Assembly (NCBI GenBank): GCA_035362935.1
Contig: DAOSEC010000003.1
Coordinates: forward strand, 1 to 64,000
DNA: 64,000 nt
Source: DAOSEC01 sp035362935
GTDB lineage: Bacteria > Bacillota_I > Bacilli_A > ML615J-28 > CAG-313
Direction: 5' to 3'
Shown: piece after piece, positions 9,334-16,646 of the stretch
How positions within the stretch are numbered: the first letter of the stretch is position 1
Layout of the letters: the number at the start of each line of letters is the position of its first letter
The notes under the pieces: generated by a model
The model's input: only the letters and a program-made list of their open reading frames with translations
Database searches by the model: none
Told to the model about the DNA's origin: nothing
Translations under genes and position numbers: made by a program

Positions 9334-9837
9334 ATGGAACAACGAATGTTAATTCACAAAGAAGATGAACGGTTAATACCGATTCAATCGTTGTTAGATC
9401 AAGTAAGTCATAAAGTAGCAATCCTTTGGGCACTCGAATGTGCACAGGAACTGCTCGGTCGTTTTGAAATGATATCATCAGATAAACGAGTGGCGAGTGC
9501 AATAGAAGCTGGGTATTTATGGGCATTTGGAAAGATTAAAATGAAAGAAGCAAAAACTACAATCTTATCTGCTCATAAGGCAGCAGGCGAGGCATATCCT
9601 GATATGGTTGCTTTGAGTTTCGCTCGAGCAATTGCACAAGCAGCTTCCACGGTTCACACAAAAAAACACGCAATTGGAATTGTGATCTATTCGTTTACTG
9701 CCGTATCGTACCAAACAGAAACAAAGAATAAAGAAGAAACACTCACAAAACTGCTAGATTGGTTTTATCAAACATTGGTAGAAGTGAAGAATCGAACACT
9801 AGATGAAAATCATACATGGGCTAAATTTATCAAATAG
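9334..9837 (+). CDS. Imm5-like putative immunity protein
   Basis: The 167-residue all-helical protein resembles the Imm5-like family: an N-terminal DERLIPIQSLLD, then LWALECAQELLGRFE, AIEAGYLWAFGKI and an Ala/His-rich HKAAGEAY..AAST segment. Immunity proteins of polymorphic-toxin systems neutralise a cognate toxin, but many Imm5-like genes are stand-alone and no toxin is visible nearby. It begins 3 bases after the GNAT stop. Function should be treated as family-level only. Confidence 0.65.
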   Translation: MEQRMLIHKEDERLIPIQSLLDQVSHKVAILWALECAQELLGRFEMISSDKRVASAIEAGYLWAFGKIKMKEAKTTILSAHKAAGEAYPDMVALSFARAIAQAASTVHTKKHAIGIVIYSFTAVSYQTETKNKEETLTKLLDWFYQTLVEVKNRTLDENHTWAKFIK

Positions 9838-9872
9838 GACAACATTGGTTGATGCTAGATGAAAGGAATTAT

Positions 9873-10814
9873 ATGAAACTAAAATGGATTGGCTTTTTTA
9901 GCCTAATTGCTGTAGCGATGTTTGGGTATTTTTATACCCTAATACAGATGCCAAAAAACGCATCGTTTTTTATCATGTTAGTACTGCTTGGACTTATCCT
10001 TACAGCTATCATATCTGAATTTTTTAAAGAACAAAAAAGAGAAATGATTCAAACTCCAACCAAAGAACTAGTGTATTCGTTTGTTTTTGTGGTTGTTGGG
10101 ACACTAATTCCTTATTATATGAGTATGTTGTTTGATATTCATGTTGTGATTGGATCTGCTTTCGTAGGAATTTTGTTTCATTTTGCCTTACGAAAATATG
10201 AAATAGAAGCTTATTGTGGATCGTTTGCGGGGATGATTAGCATTTTGGTTGTAGGACCGTTTGAAATATTGCTTGTTGCCCTTTTAACAGGTATTGTATT
10301 TGTTCTTGCCAAACCAGTGTGGAAAGGGTTTGGGGGAAAGCTTGGAACAATTGGTTTTGTTGGTACTGTTGGATCTATTTTAATTCTAGGAAAAGAATTT
10401 TTAGCACCAATCACCATACCTGATGAGACACTATTTGTCGTTTTTTCAGTACTCGGAGTGGTAACTACATACATAGTTCAACATATGTTCAAACAAACTG
10501 CAACCCTTGCTTCAAGTGCAACTTCACTTGTTGTAGCACTCATAGCACATTATATTTTAAGGCTAAACCCAGTTTATATGACGGTTTTTTTCGCAGCGAG
10601 TTTTGTTGGGATGGCTGATAAAACAAAAATCAATGGACTCTTTACCGCTGCATTTGCTGGATTTATCATTGGTTACATTTTCTTGATGTTTGCTCCATAC
10701 TTAAATGGTGCTGGTGGAAAACTCGGGACGATGGCATTTTTAACAACACTTTCTATTCATGGAATGAATGAACTAATCATTTATACAAAAGCTTATTCAA
10801 ATAAAGTTAGGTGA
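9873..10814 (+). CDS. Polytopic membrane protein with internal duplication
   Basis: This 313-residue protein has eight to ten hydrophobic helices. Two glycine-rich segments match: GGKLGTIGFVGT and, about 125 residues later, GGKLGTMAFLTT, each preceded by a GM motif and a helix with similar spacing, so the protein looks internally duplicated. I took ATG 9873, six bases after AAAGGA, over upstream ATG/TTG codons. The stop overlaps the AGGTGA ribosome binding site of the next gene. I do not recognise the family; a channel or transporter is possible but unproven. Confidence 0.65.
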   Translation: MKLKWIGFFSLIAVAMFGYFYTLIQMPKNASFFIMLVLLGLILTAIISEFFKEQKREMIQTPTKELVYSFVFVVVGTLIPYYMSMLFDIHVVIGSAFVGILFHFALRKYEIEAYCGSFAGMISILVVGPFEILLVALLTGIVFVLAKPVWKGFGGKLGTIGFVGTVGSILILGKEFLAPITIPDETLFVVFSVLGVVTTYIVQHMFKQTATLASSATSLVVALIAHYILRLNPVYMTVFFAASFVGMADKTKINGLFTAAFAGFIIGYIFLMFAPYLNGAGGKLGTMAFLTTLSIHGMNELIIYTKAYSNKVR

Positions 10815-10819
10815 GCATA

Positions 10820-11755
10820 ATGAAGTTGTTAGATTGGTTATTAAGTGGAGACATCACGATCAACCAACTTGTGAAACGAGATTTGTTAGAAGAATCGATT
10901 GATTTTCTTGATGAAGGACTCATCAACGAGTTTTTAGTGCGGTTTGATCCAGATAAGCAAATGTGGGGTGGTGGAATTTATGGTCCTAAATGGATTTCAA
11001 CCACATACACACTACTAGACCTAATGTACTTAGGTGTCAGTAGAACAAATGAGTATGTGCAACAAGGAGCAAGACATGCGATTGTATCCTTATGGCCACA
11101 TCCAGGACCGTATAAAAACAAACGCTATCTTGATATGTGCATTGCCGGTATGCTTGTGACGATTGCTAGTTATGCAAACGTAGAAGAAATAAAACTACAT
11201 GAACTCATTGATTATATCTTGTCGCATGCGTTTCCAGATGGGGGATGGAACTGTTGTTTTGATTCTATGTACCACACTCCTAAATCATCTTCCTTACATA
11301 CCACAATCAATGTGCTAGAAGGTTTATACCAATACGAGCGATTTGGAAATACTTATCGTATGAATGAAATAAAGACTCAAGTTGATAACGCCAAAGAATT
11401 TATCTTAAAGAAACGATTGTTTCGTTCAGTAAGAACCGGAGAAGTCATTCATCCTGATATGAGTGAAATTCACTTTCCATATCGATGGAAATACGACTGT
11501 TTTCGAGCACTTGAGTATTTTGCGAGAACAAACTCACCATATGATGAGAGAATGAATGAGGCAATGGAACGTTTGCGAACCAAACTCAACACTCATCCAA
11601 TGCCGAAAGGAAATCCTATTTCTGGATTAACACACTTTCAATTAGAAACAACTCGGTATAGTCGATTTAATACATACCGAGCATGTTACATCTTAAAAAA
11701 ATACGACTCTAGATACTATCAAGAGGTCTTGTTGAAAGATTATAGTATAAAGTAA
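10820..11755 (+). CDS. Terpenoid-cyclase / prenyltransferase-fold protein
   Basis: A 311-residue soluble protein with the alpha-alpha toroid pattern of prenyltransferase/squalene-cyclase repeats. The best repeat is FPDGGWNCCFDS, which resembles a QW motif; others are GGGIYGPKWISTTYTLLDLM and LTHFQLETTR. The DxDD protonation motif of squalene-hopene cyclases and a clear metal site are not visible, and the length is half that of true cyclases. It is therefore better called a fold-level relative than an enzyme. The start ATG 10820 follows AGGTGAG that overlaps the preceding stop, indicating coupling. Confidence 0.7.
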   Translation: MKLLDWLLSGDITINQLVKRDLLEESIDFLDEGLINEFLVRFDPDKQMWGGGIYGPKWISTTYTLLDLMYLGVSRTNEYVQQGARHAIVSLWPHPGPYKNKRYLDMCIAGMLVTIASYANVEEIKLHELIDYILSHAFPDGGWNCCFDSMYHTPKSSSLHTTINVLEGLYQYERFGNTYRMNEIKTQVDNAKEFILKKRLFRSVRTGEVIHPDMSEIHFPYRWKYDCFRALEYFARTNSPYDERMNEAMERLRTKLNTHPMPKGNPISGLTHFQLETTRYSRFNTYRACYILKKYDSRYYQEVLLKDYSIK

Positions 11756-11829
11756 GATAGGTTTCATTACTAAATGGTATGACATCCTTGAAGAAAAGTA
11801 CTATAATAAAGAAAAAGGAGAACGATGGT

Positions 11830-12189
11830 ATGGAAGAAAATCAAGTACTACATCCATTTGTCAAATCAGAAAACATCTATTTTCGTGTTACACTCTTTAT
11901 GGTGCTTGCATCTATTTTACTTACCATATTAGGGTATGGAATGGTGAAAGCAATGATCCCAATGCCAGAGCCAATCACAGTAGGTGTTATGTTTTATATG
12001 TATGCTCATATCATCCACTTTGGGTATGGATTGTATCGATTGTTTTATTTTTACTTTAAGGTTAGAAAACAAGCATTAGGGATTAAAATCACAAAAACAA
12101 TCATATCAGTAATATTATCACCTATCAATGCTGTGATCACCTATGTTGCGTTATTTTTACTGATACTTTCAAGTTGTGCAGCAGGTTAA
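11830..12189 (+). CDS. Small membrane protein, unknown
   Basis: A 119-residue protein with three hydrophobic segments (about 18-38, 47-68, 92-115). ATG 11830 follows AAAGGAG by nine bases; upstream in-frame codons to 11779 precede this RBS and are less likely. A rho-independent terminator follows, so this is probably the end of the accessory run that began at 6057. No family recognised. Confidence 0.55.
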   Translation: MEENQVLHPFVKSENIYFRVTLFMVLASILLTILGYGMVKAMIPMPEPITVGVMFYMYAHIIHFGYGLYRLFYFYFKVRKQALGIKITKTIISVILSPINAVITYVALFLLILSSCAAG

Positions 12190-12198
12190 TTCAACTTC

Positions 12199-12225
12199 GG
12201 ACTAAAGCAATTTAGTCCCTTTTTA
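12199..12225 (+). terminator. Rho-independent terminator
   Basis: GGACTAAA (12199-12206), GCAA loop, TTTAGTCC (12211-12218), then CTTTTT. Confidence 0.9.
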
Positions 12226-12238
12226 TTCATAAAAATGT

Positions 12239-12267
12239 TTGTAAAAATGGTGATTTTGTCCTATAAT
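12239..12267 (+). promoter_or_regulatory. Promoter of tsaC/sua5
   Basis: TTGTAA (12239-12244), 17-bp spacer, TATAAT (12262-12267). Confidence 0.75.
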
Positions 12268-12302
12268 AGATAATAGACATTTTAGAAGGAAGTGGTGTGT
12301 TT

Positions 12303-13337
12303 ATGAAAACCACAATTTATAATCAAATAGACTTACAAAATACAAACGTTCAACACCACATCAAAGACGTAATCCAAAGTGGAGGAATTGTAGTATTTCC
12401 AACCGAAACCGTATATGGAATAGGAGCAAACGCACTTGATAAGAATGCTGCGAAAAAAGTATATGAGGTTAAAGGAAGACCATCAGACAATCCGTTAATC
12501 GTTCACATTGAAAAACCAGAGGACTTATCAAGGTATGTTGAAGTGATTCCGGACGATGCAAATGGATTGATTAAGGCGTTTTGGCCAGGACCACTAACAA
12601 TTATCTTTCAGAAAAGAGATATCATCCCAACTACAATAACTGGTGGACTTAATACGGTTGCGATTCGTTGTCCAAGCAATCCAATCGCAAATGCAGTGAT
12701 CAAATTTGCTTCTACTCCACTTTGTGCACCGAGTGCGAACATCAGTGGCAAACCTTCCTCAACACTATTTGAGCATGTTGTCGATGACATGATGGGGAAA
12801 GTCGATGTTATCATCGATGGTGGAAAGTCTCAAATTGGATTAGAATCCACTGTTCTTGACTTAACCAGTGAAGAACCAACGATTTTAAGACCTGGATTCA
12901 TAACAAGGCAAATGATTGAAACCGTACTGAATAAATCAGTATTAGATAAGTCGGTGGTGACACCAACAGAAGTTCCGAAATCACCAGGTATGAAATACAA
13001 ACATTATGCACCATCTGGAGTAATAACGGTTCTTTATGGAAAAGAAGTGGATATTATAAACTACATCAACACTCAATTATCCACTAATCTAAATGTTAAA
13101 ATTGGTGTGATATGTTCCACCGAACTATATGATAAGATTCAAACATCACGAAAATTTGACATTGGTAGTATGAGTAACGATGCTGAAGTCGCATCGAATC
13201 TATTCATTGCGTTACGAAAAATGGATGAACTGGGTGTTGATATTATTTACACCCATGCGTTTTCTGAGTTAGAGCTAGGAAACGCGACGATGAACCGATT
13301 ACTAAAAGCATCTAGTTATAATATCAAGAAAGTATAA
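12303..13337 (+). CDS. tsaC: L-threonylcarbamoyladenylate synthase (Sua5/YwlC type)
   Basis: The 344-residue cytosolic enzyme makes threonylcarbamoyl-AMP from threonine, bicarbonate and ATP for t6A37 modification of ANN-decoding tRNAs. The YrdC domain covers about 10-200, with FPTETVYGIGANA, KGRPSDNPLIVH, FWPGPLTI and CAPSANISGKPS. A SPGMKYKHYAP linker leads to the C-terminal Sua5 domain (about 225-340), so this is the long Sua5 form. ATG 12303 is chosen downstream of GAAGGAAG. It probably shares a transcript with the DUF975 gene 17 bp downstream. Confidence 0.93.
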   Translation: MKTTIYNQIDLQNTNVQHHIKDVIQSGGIVVFPTETVYGIGANALDKNAAKKVYEVKGRPSDNPLIVHIEKPEDLSRYVEVIPDDANGLIKAFWPGPLTIIFQKRDIIPTTITGGLNTVAIRCPSNPIANAVIKFASTPLCAPSANISGKPSSTLFEHVVDDMMGKVDVIIDGGKSQIGLESTVLDLTSEEPTILRPGFITRQMIETVLNKSVLDKSVVTPTEVPKSPGMKYKHYAPSGVITVLYGKEVDIINYINTQLSTNLNVKIGVICSTELYDKIQTSRKFDIGSMSNDAEVASNLFIALRKMDELGVDIIYTHAFSELELGNATMNRLLKASSYNIKKV

Positions 13338-13354
13338 AAAAGGGAGGTATTGAT

Positions 13355-13933
13355 ATGAATGCAAGAGATTTTAGAGTATTAGCCGATCAAAAAATGACAG
13401 GAAAATGGGGAGAAGCAGCAGTAGCTTATTTAATCTATGGAGTAATCACAGGAGCAATAAGTGGTGGGACTGCAGGAATCGCAACGATTATTTTAACCGG
13501 CCCACTCTATCTAGGGTTTGTTATGTTTATTGTCGCAATTTCACAAGGAGAAAAACCAGAATTTGCTAAACTGTTTGATGGATTCAAAAACTTTGCCAAT
13601 GCGATGATTTTAGGGATTTTACAAATGTTATATTTAGCATTATGGTCGTTATTATTATTAATTCCTGCCATCATCAAAAGTTTTTCTTACTCAATGAGTT
13701 ACTACATTTTAAATGAAAATCCGACAATGAATCCAAATGACGCGATTACACTTAGTCGCAAAATGATGGATGGGCATAAATGGAGATTATTCTGTTTACG
13801 TTTTAGTTATATTGGATGGATCTTACTAAGTATTTTAACATTTGGTATTTTATTCTTATGGGTAGCACCAAAAATGGAACTAGCTCAATACGAGTTTTAC
13901 TTAGACTTAAAGTTAAAATCGTCAAATAATTAG
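13355..13933 (+). CDS. DUF975 family integral membrane protein
   Basis: The 192-residue protein has the DUF975 layout: an N-terminal NARDFRVLADQKMTGKWGEA amphipathic segment, a glycine-rich first helix pair, GFVMFIVAISQGEKPEFAKLFDGF, and later helices with SYSMSYYILNENP. Members are membrane proteins of unknown role in Firmicutes. GGGAGG precedes the ATG. A small terminator follows. Confidence 0.8.
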   Translation: MNARDFRVLADQKMTGKWGEAAVAYLIYGVITGAISGGTAGIATIILTGPLYLGFVMFIVAISQGEKPEFAKLFDGFKNFANAMILGILQMLYLALWSLLLLIPAIIKSFSYSMSYYILNENPTMNPNDAITLSRKMMDGHKWRLFCLRFSYIGWILLSILTFGILFLWVAPKMELAQYEFYLDLKLKSSNN

Positions 13934-13940
13934 AGTAATC

Positions 13941-13970
13941 AGGTAGAATGGCGACATTCTATCTTTTTAA
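13941..13970 (+). terminator. Rho-independent terminator
   Basis: AGGTAGAATG (13941-13950), GCGA loop, CATTCTATCT, then TTTTTAA. Confidence 0.85.
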
Positions 13971-14037
13971 TACACAGATTAGTAGTAGGTACAAAAAAAT
14001 TAATTTTAAAAAAGTGTAAAAAAAATATGCAAAGGTC

Positions 14038-14065
14038 TTGCATTTATAAATAAAAGGTGTATAAT
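14038..14065 (+). promoter_or_regulatory. Promoter of the fibre locus
   Basis: TTGCAT (14038-14043), 16-bp spacer and TATAAT (14060-14065), directly upstream of the first c-di-GMP riboswitch. Confidence 0.65.
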
Positions 14066-14085
14066 AAGGGTAGAAATAAAAAATA

Positions 14086-14155
14086 ATGATAAAGCCTAAC
14101 CCGGAGCAATCCGGTGACGGAAAGCTATAGGGTCTCTCTGAGATAGCCAGTTGCC
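14086..14155 (+). promoter_or_regulatory. c-di-GMP-I (GEMM-I) riboswitch, copy 1
   Basis: Conserved GEMM-I blocks are present: AAAGCCTAACC, a P1b hairpin CCGGA-GCAA-TCCGG, GTGACGGAAAGC, AGGGTCT, and the closing GATAGCCAGTTGCC. The P2 stem is GCTAT/ATAGC. The class senses cyclic di-GMP. The 3' GCC of the aptamer is also the first arm of the following terminator, so ligand binding could compete with termination and turn the gene on; direction is inference. Confidence 0.88.
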
Positions 14156-14184
14156 AGAATCTGTTAAGATTGTGGCTTTTTTAT
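14153..14184 (+). terminator. Riboswitch terminator, copy 1
   Basis: GCCAGAATCT (14153-14162) pairs with AGATTGTGGC (14167-14176) across a GTTA loop, followed by TTTTTTATTT. It overlaps the aptamer end and precedes the TasA-like gene. Confidence 0.85.
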
Positions 14185-14220
14185 TTCCAAAAAATAATAA
14201 TTTTGGGAGGAAAAATTATC

Positions 14221-14709
14221 ATGTTAAAAAAACTATCAGTCATTTTACTAGCTCTATTCGTATTAGGTGGGACAGCAGTTGCTTATGCATACTGGGATAA
14301 CCTACAACAAACTCAAGAAGAAACAATCAATATCGGTCAAGGTGTTACACTACAAAAATCTGTAGTAGCAACAGCTCCAGCAGGACACAAATTAGTTCCA
14401 TCAGGTGTTGTATTAAAAGCAAACGATGTAACTTCAATTACATTAACATACAATGTTAAATTAGATGTAGAAGCTCTCAATGCATTAACACTTAATGTGC
14501 AAGCTTCAAACGTTAAAATTGGTGGATCTGCTACACATGCAGGATTGGTTAATATTAATATTTCTCAAGCATCAGCTACAGTGAATGCGACTAACGTGTT
14601 AGTTACTGTAACAGTTACACTAACTCAACCAGCAACAGAAGCTGCATACAATGCAATCATCAACCAACCTATTACCTTTACATTAACATTTACAGCAGCA
14701 CAAGCATAA
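14221..14709 (+). CDS. TasA/camelysin-like secreted protein, copy 1
   Basis: A 162-residue precursor with a SipW-type signal peptide: MLKKLSVILLALFVLGG then TAVAYAYW, cleavage likely after AYA, followed by the Asp/Asn- and Gly-containing NIGQGVTL region typical of TasA-like substrates. The mature part (about 138 residues) is beta-rich and Thr/Val/Ala-rich with almost no charge, as expected for an extracellular fibre subunit. Copy 2 at 14941 is nearly identical. ATG 14221 follows GGGAGGAAAAA; earlier in-frame codons lie inside the riboswitch terminator. A SipW-like peptidase is encoded in the same cluster. Fibre formation is inferred, not shown. Confidence 0.8.
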   Translation: MLKKLSVILLALFVLGGTAVAYAYWDNLQQTQEETINIGQGVTLQKSVVATAPAGHKLVPSGVVLKANDVTSITLTYNVKLDVEALNALTLNVQASNVKIGGSATHAGLVNINISQASATVNATNVLVTVTVTLTQPATEAAYNAIINQPITFTLTFTAAQA

Positions 14710-14748
14710 TCAACTAATCACTAAAACTAGTTCTTATTATTGGTCAGA

Positions 14749-14764
14749 ACCATTGTTACAATGG
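14749..14764 (+). other. Small hairpin after TasA-like copy 1
   Basis: CCATTG-TTA-CAATGG is a perfect 6-bp stem without a T-run, lying between copy 1 and the second riboswitch. It may stabilise the upstream mRNA end; no canonical promoter for copy 2 is evident, so copy 2 may be reached by read-through. Confidence 0.35.
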
Positions 14765-14789
14765 ATGATATAAATGAATAAAAAAATGT

Positions 14790-14857
14790 GATAAAGCCAA
14801 ACCCGGAGCAATCCGGTGACGGAAAGCTATAGGGTCTTTATGAGATAGCCAGTTGCC
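14790..14857 (+). promoter_or_regulatory. c-di-GMP-I (GEMM-I) riboswitch, copy 2
   Basis: Nearly the same aptamer as copy 1: AAAGCCAAACC, CCGGA-GCAA-TCCGG, GTGACGGAAAGC, AGGGTCT, GATAGCCAGTTGCC. It differs mainly in the P2 loop (TTTATGA instead of CTCTGA) and in one base of the first block. It gates the second TasA-like gene separately. Confidence 0.88.
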
Positions 14858-14891
14858 AAAACCTAATTTTGTTGGGTTTTGGCTTTTTTAT
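14855..14891 (+). terminator. Riboswitch terminator, copy 2
   Basis: GCCAAAACC (14855-14863) pairs perfectly with GGTTTTGGC (14875-14883), then TTTTTTATT. The sequence differs from the copy 1 terminator although the hairpin position relative to the aptamer is kept. Confidence 0.88.
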
Positions 14892-14940
14892 TCCAATCAC
14901 TTAAACACAACAACAAAAGAAAAGAAAAAGGAGAAAAATC

Positions 14941-15429
14941 ATGTTAAAAAAATTATCAGTAATCTTATTAGCTCTATTCGTATTAGGTGGGACAGCGGTT
15001 GCTTATGCATACTGGGATAACCTACAACAAACTCAAGAAGAAACAATCAATATCGGTCAAGGTGTTACACTACAAAAATCTGTAGTAGCAACAGCTCCAG
15101 CAGGACACAAATTAGTTCCATCAGGTGTTGTATTAAAAGCAAACGATGTAACTTCAATTACATTAACATACAATGTTAAATTAGATGTAGAAGCTCTTAA
15201 TGCATTAACACTTAATGTACAAGCTTCAAACATTCAAATTGATGGATCTGCTACACATGCAGGATTGGTTAATATTAATATTTCACAAGCATCAGCTACA
15301 GTGAATGCGACTGACGTGTTAGTTACTGTTACAGTAACATTATCACAACCTGCCGATGTAACAGTATACAATGCAATCATCAACAAGCCTATTACTTTTA
15401 CTTTAACATTTACAGCAGCACAAGCTTAA
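14941..15429 (+). CDS. TasA/camelysin-like secreted protein, copy 2
   Basis: A 162-residue paralogue of the protein at 14221, with identical signal peptide and roughly the first 95 residues. Differences cluster in the C-terminal third: NVKIGG becomes NIQIDG, TQPATEAAYN becomes SQPADVTVYN, and NQPI becomes NKPI. The start-to-start distance is 720 bp. The two units most likely arose by tandem duplication that included the riboswitch. RBS AAAGGAG. An imperfect hairpin (GTTGGA/TCCAAC, 15440-15456) follows before the third family member. Confidence 0.8.
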   Translation: MLKKLSVILLALFVLGGTAVAYAYWDNLQQTQEETINIGQGVTLQKSVVATAPAGHKLVPSGVVLKANDVTSITLTYNVKLDVEALNALTLNVQASNIQIDGSATHAGLVNINISQASATVNATDVLVTVTVTLSQPADVTVYNAIINKPITFTLTFTAAQA

Positions 15430-15491
15430 TAGCACATCCGTTGGAAGATCTCCAACAGTAAAGTAAAATTGAATAGGAATGAGGAAGATTT

Positions 15492-16052
15492 ATGAATGTA
15501 TTCGAAACTAGAAAAGATTTCAGACTCGAGTTCTTCGTTATAGTTTTTCTCTTCCTTGCATTTAGCTCAGGTATTGCATTTGCATATTGGGATGCAGTAA
15601 TTCGTGAAGATGATCCCATCATCGATATTGGTGTTGGAACCGTCATTTTGGTGAATGAAACCTTACAACCAAGTAATGAACTAAGATTAGTGCCATATGG
15701 AGCTTTTAAGGGTCCAAATGACGTTGATCATATTAATTACGAGTATGTTGTAAAGTTAAATAAAATTGGTCAGTTAACAGTGACCTCAAAAAATATTATG
15801 GTGAATGGGATTGAAAACCCATATGGACTAATTCGTGTTGACATCTTCATCGATGAACCAAACGAAGATGCCCAATCATCACTGAATGTCGTATTTGAAG
15901 ACGACCCAGAATCAGAACTCTACGTTGTAACGGTTCGAGTAAGAGTTAGCTTAGCGACTCCTCAAAACGAAGAACAATATTTATCGGTGCGCAACGGAGT
16001 GTTAGGATTTACACTTGAATTTAAAGCAGAAGAATTACCTATTTCAAATTAA
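15492..16052 (+). CDS. Third TasA-like secreted protein (divergent)
   Basis: A 186-residue precursor with an N-terminal hydrophobic segment (about 13-33) ending AFAYWD, then IDIGVGTVILVNETL and RLVPYGAFKGPNDV, which align with IGQGVTL and KLVPSGVVLKANDV of the two copies upstream. The mature part is more acidic than theirs. By analogy with TasA systems it could be a minor subunit or adaptor that initiates or anchors fibres. There is no riboswitch of its own; it should be reached by read-through from copy 2. RBS GAGGAAG. Confidence 0.75.
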   Translation: MNVFETRKDFRLEFFVIVFLFLAFSSGIAFAYWDAVIREDDPIIDIGVGTVILVNETLQPSNELRLVPYGAFKGPNDVDHINYEYVVKLNKIGQLTVTSKNIMVNGIENPYGLIRVDIFIDEPNEDAQSSLNVVFEDDPESELYVVTVRVRVSLATPQNEEQYLSVRNGVLGFTLEFKAEELPISN

Positions 16053-16069
16053 GACGGAGGCATTTCGAA

Positions 16070-16636
16070 ATGAGCGATAGTGCAAATAAGAGTGAATCAA
16101 AAGTGAATTCATCGAAGTTAGCAAAACAGTTTCGTTCATTTGCTATATCCGCACTTATACTTGGAATTGGTATCGCCAGCATTCTCTTGGTTCCTGTGGT
16201 CTTCAAACGTCAGCATTTCGTGATTGTTAGCGGTAGTATGAGTCCTGTGATTGAAATTGGTGATATTGTAATTGCCAATACAGGATTCAAACATGAAGAC
16301 CTAAAAGTCGATGACATCATTGTATTTTATGCAGATGCAATTGAAAGCAGTGAAACAAAGGAAGTAGTCGTACATTACATTGCTGAAATTAATATCAGTG
16401 GTACGGGCGAAAGAACTTATTTAACAAAAAACGAGCGGGATACCGCATACGATGATTGGATATTAACCGACGATGACATCATTGGACTGTATACCAATCA
16501 TATTCCAAAACTAGGTAGATTTTTGTTGTTTACACAATCGACCTTTGGGAAAATAGTCATTATTGTAGATTTATTAATTATTTTTTACATTGTTAGTTTG
16601 GTAGGAAACAAAGAGAAAAAAACGAAGATGAAGTAG
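16070..16636 (+). CDS. sipW: Signal peptidase I, SipW (ER/archaeal-like) type
   Basis: The 188-residue membrane protease has one helix at about 26-44, the catalytic-Ser motif SGSMSP at 54-59 (Ser56), a VVHYI motif with His101 in place of the Lys of ordinary bacterial enzymes, DDDIIG further on, and a C-terminal helix near 160-180. The Ser/His form is that of SipW, which processes TasA and TapA in Bacillus. It lies among four proteins whose signal peptides resemble SipW substrates, so it is the likely dedicated processing enzyme of this locus. RBS CGGAGG, 17 bp after the preceding stop. Confidence 0.88.
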   Translation: MSDSANKSESKVNSSKLAKQFRSFAISALILGIGIASILLVPVVFKRQHFVIVSGSMSPVIEIGDIVIANTGFKHEDLKVDDIIVFYADAIESSETKEVVVHYIAEINISGTGERTYLTKNERDTAYDDWILTDDDIIGLYTNHIPKLGRFLLFTQSTFGKIVIIVDLLIIFYIVSLVGNKEKKTKMK

Positions 16637-16646
16637 GTGAGTAACT

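Noticed and set aside
9334..9837. A full toxin-immunity pair around the Imm5-like gene
   Set aside because: Neighbouring genes encode an acetyltransferase and a membrane protein without toxin or export features.
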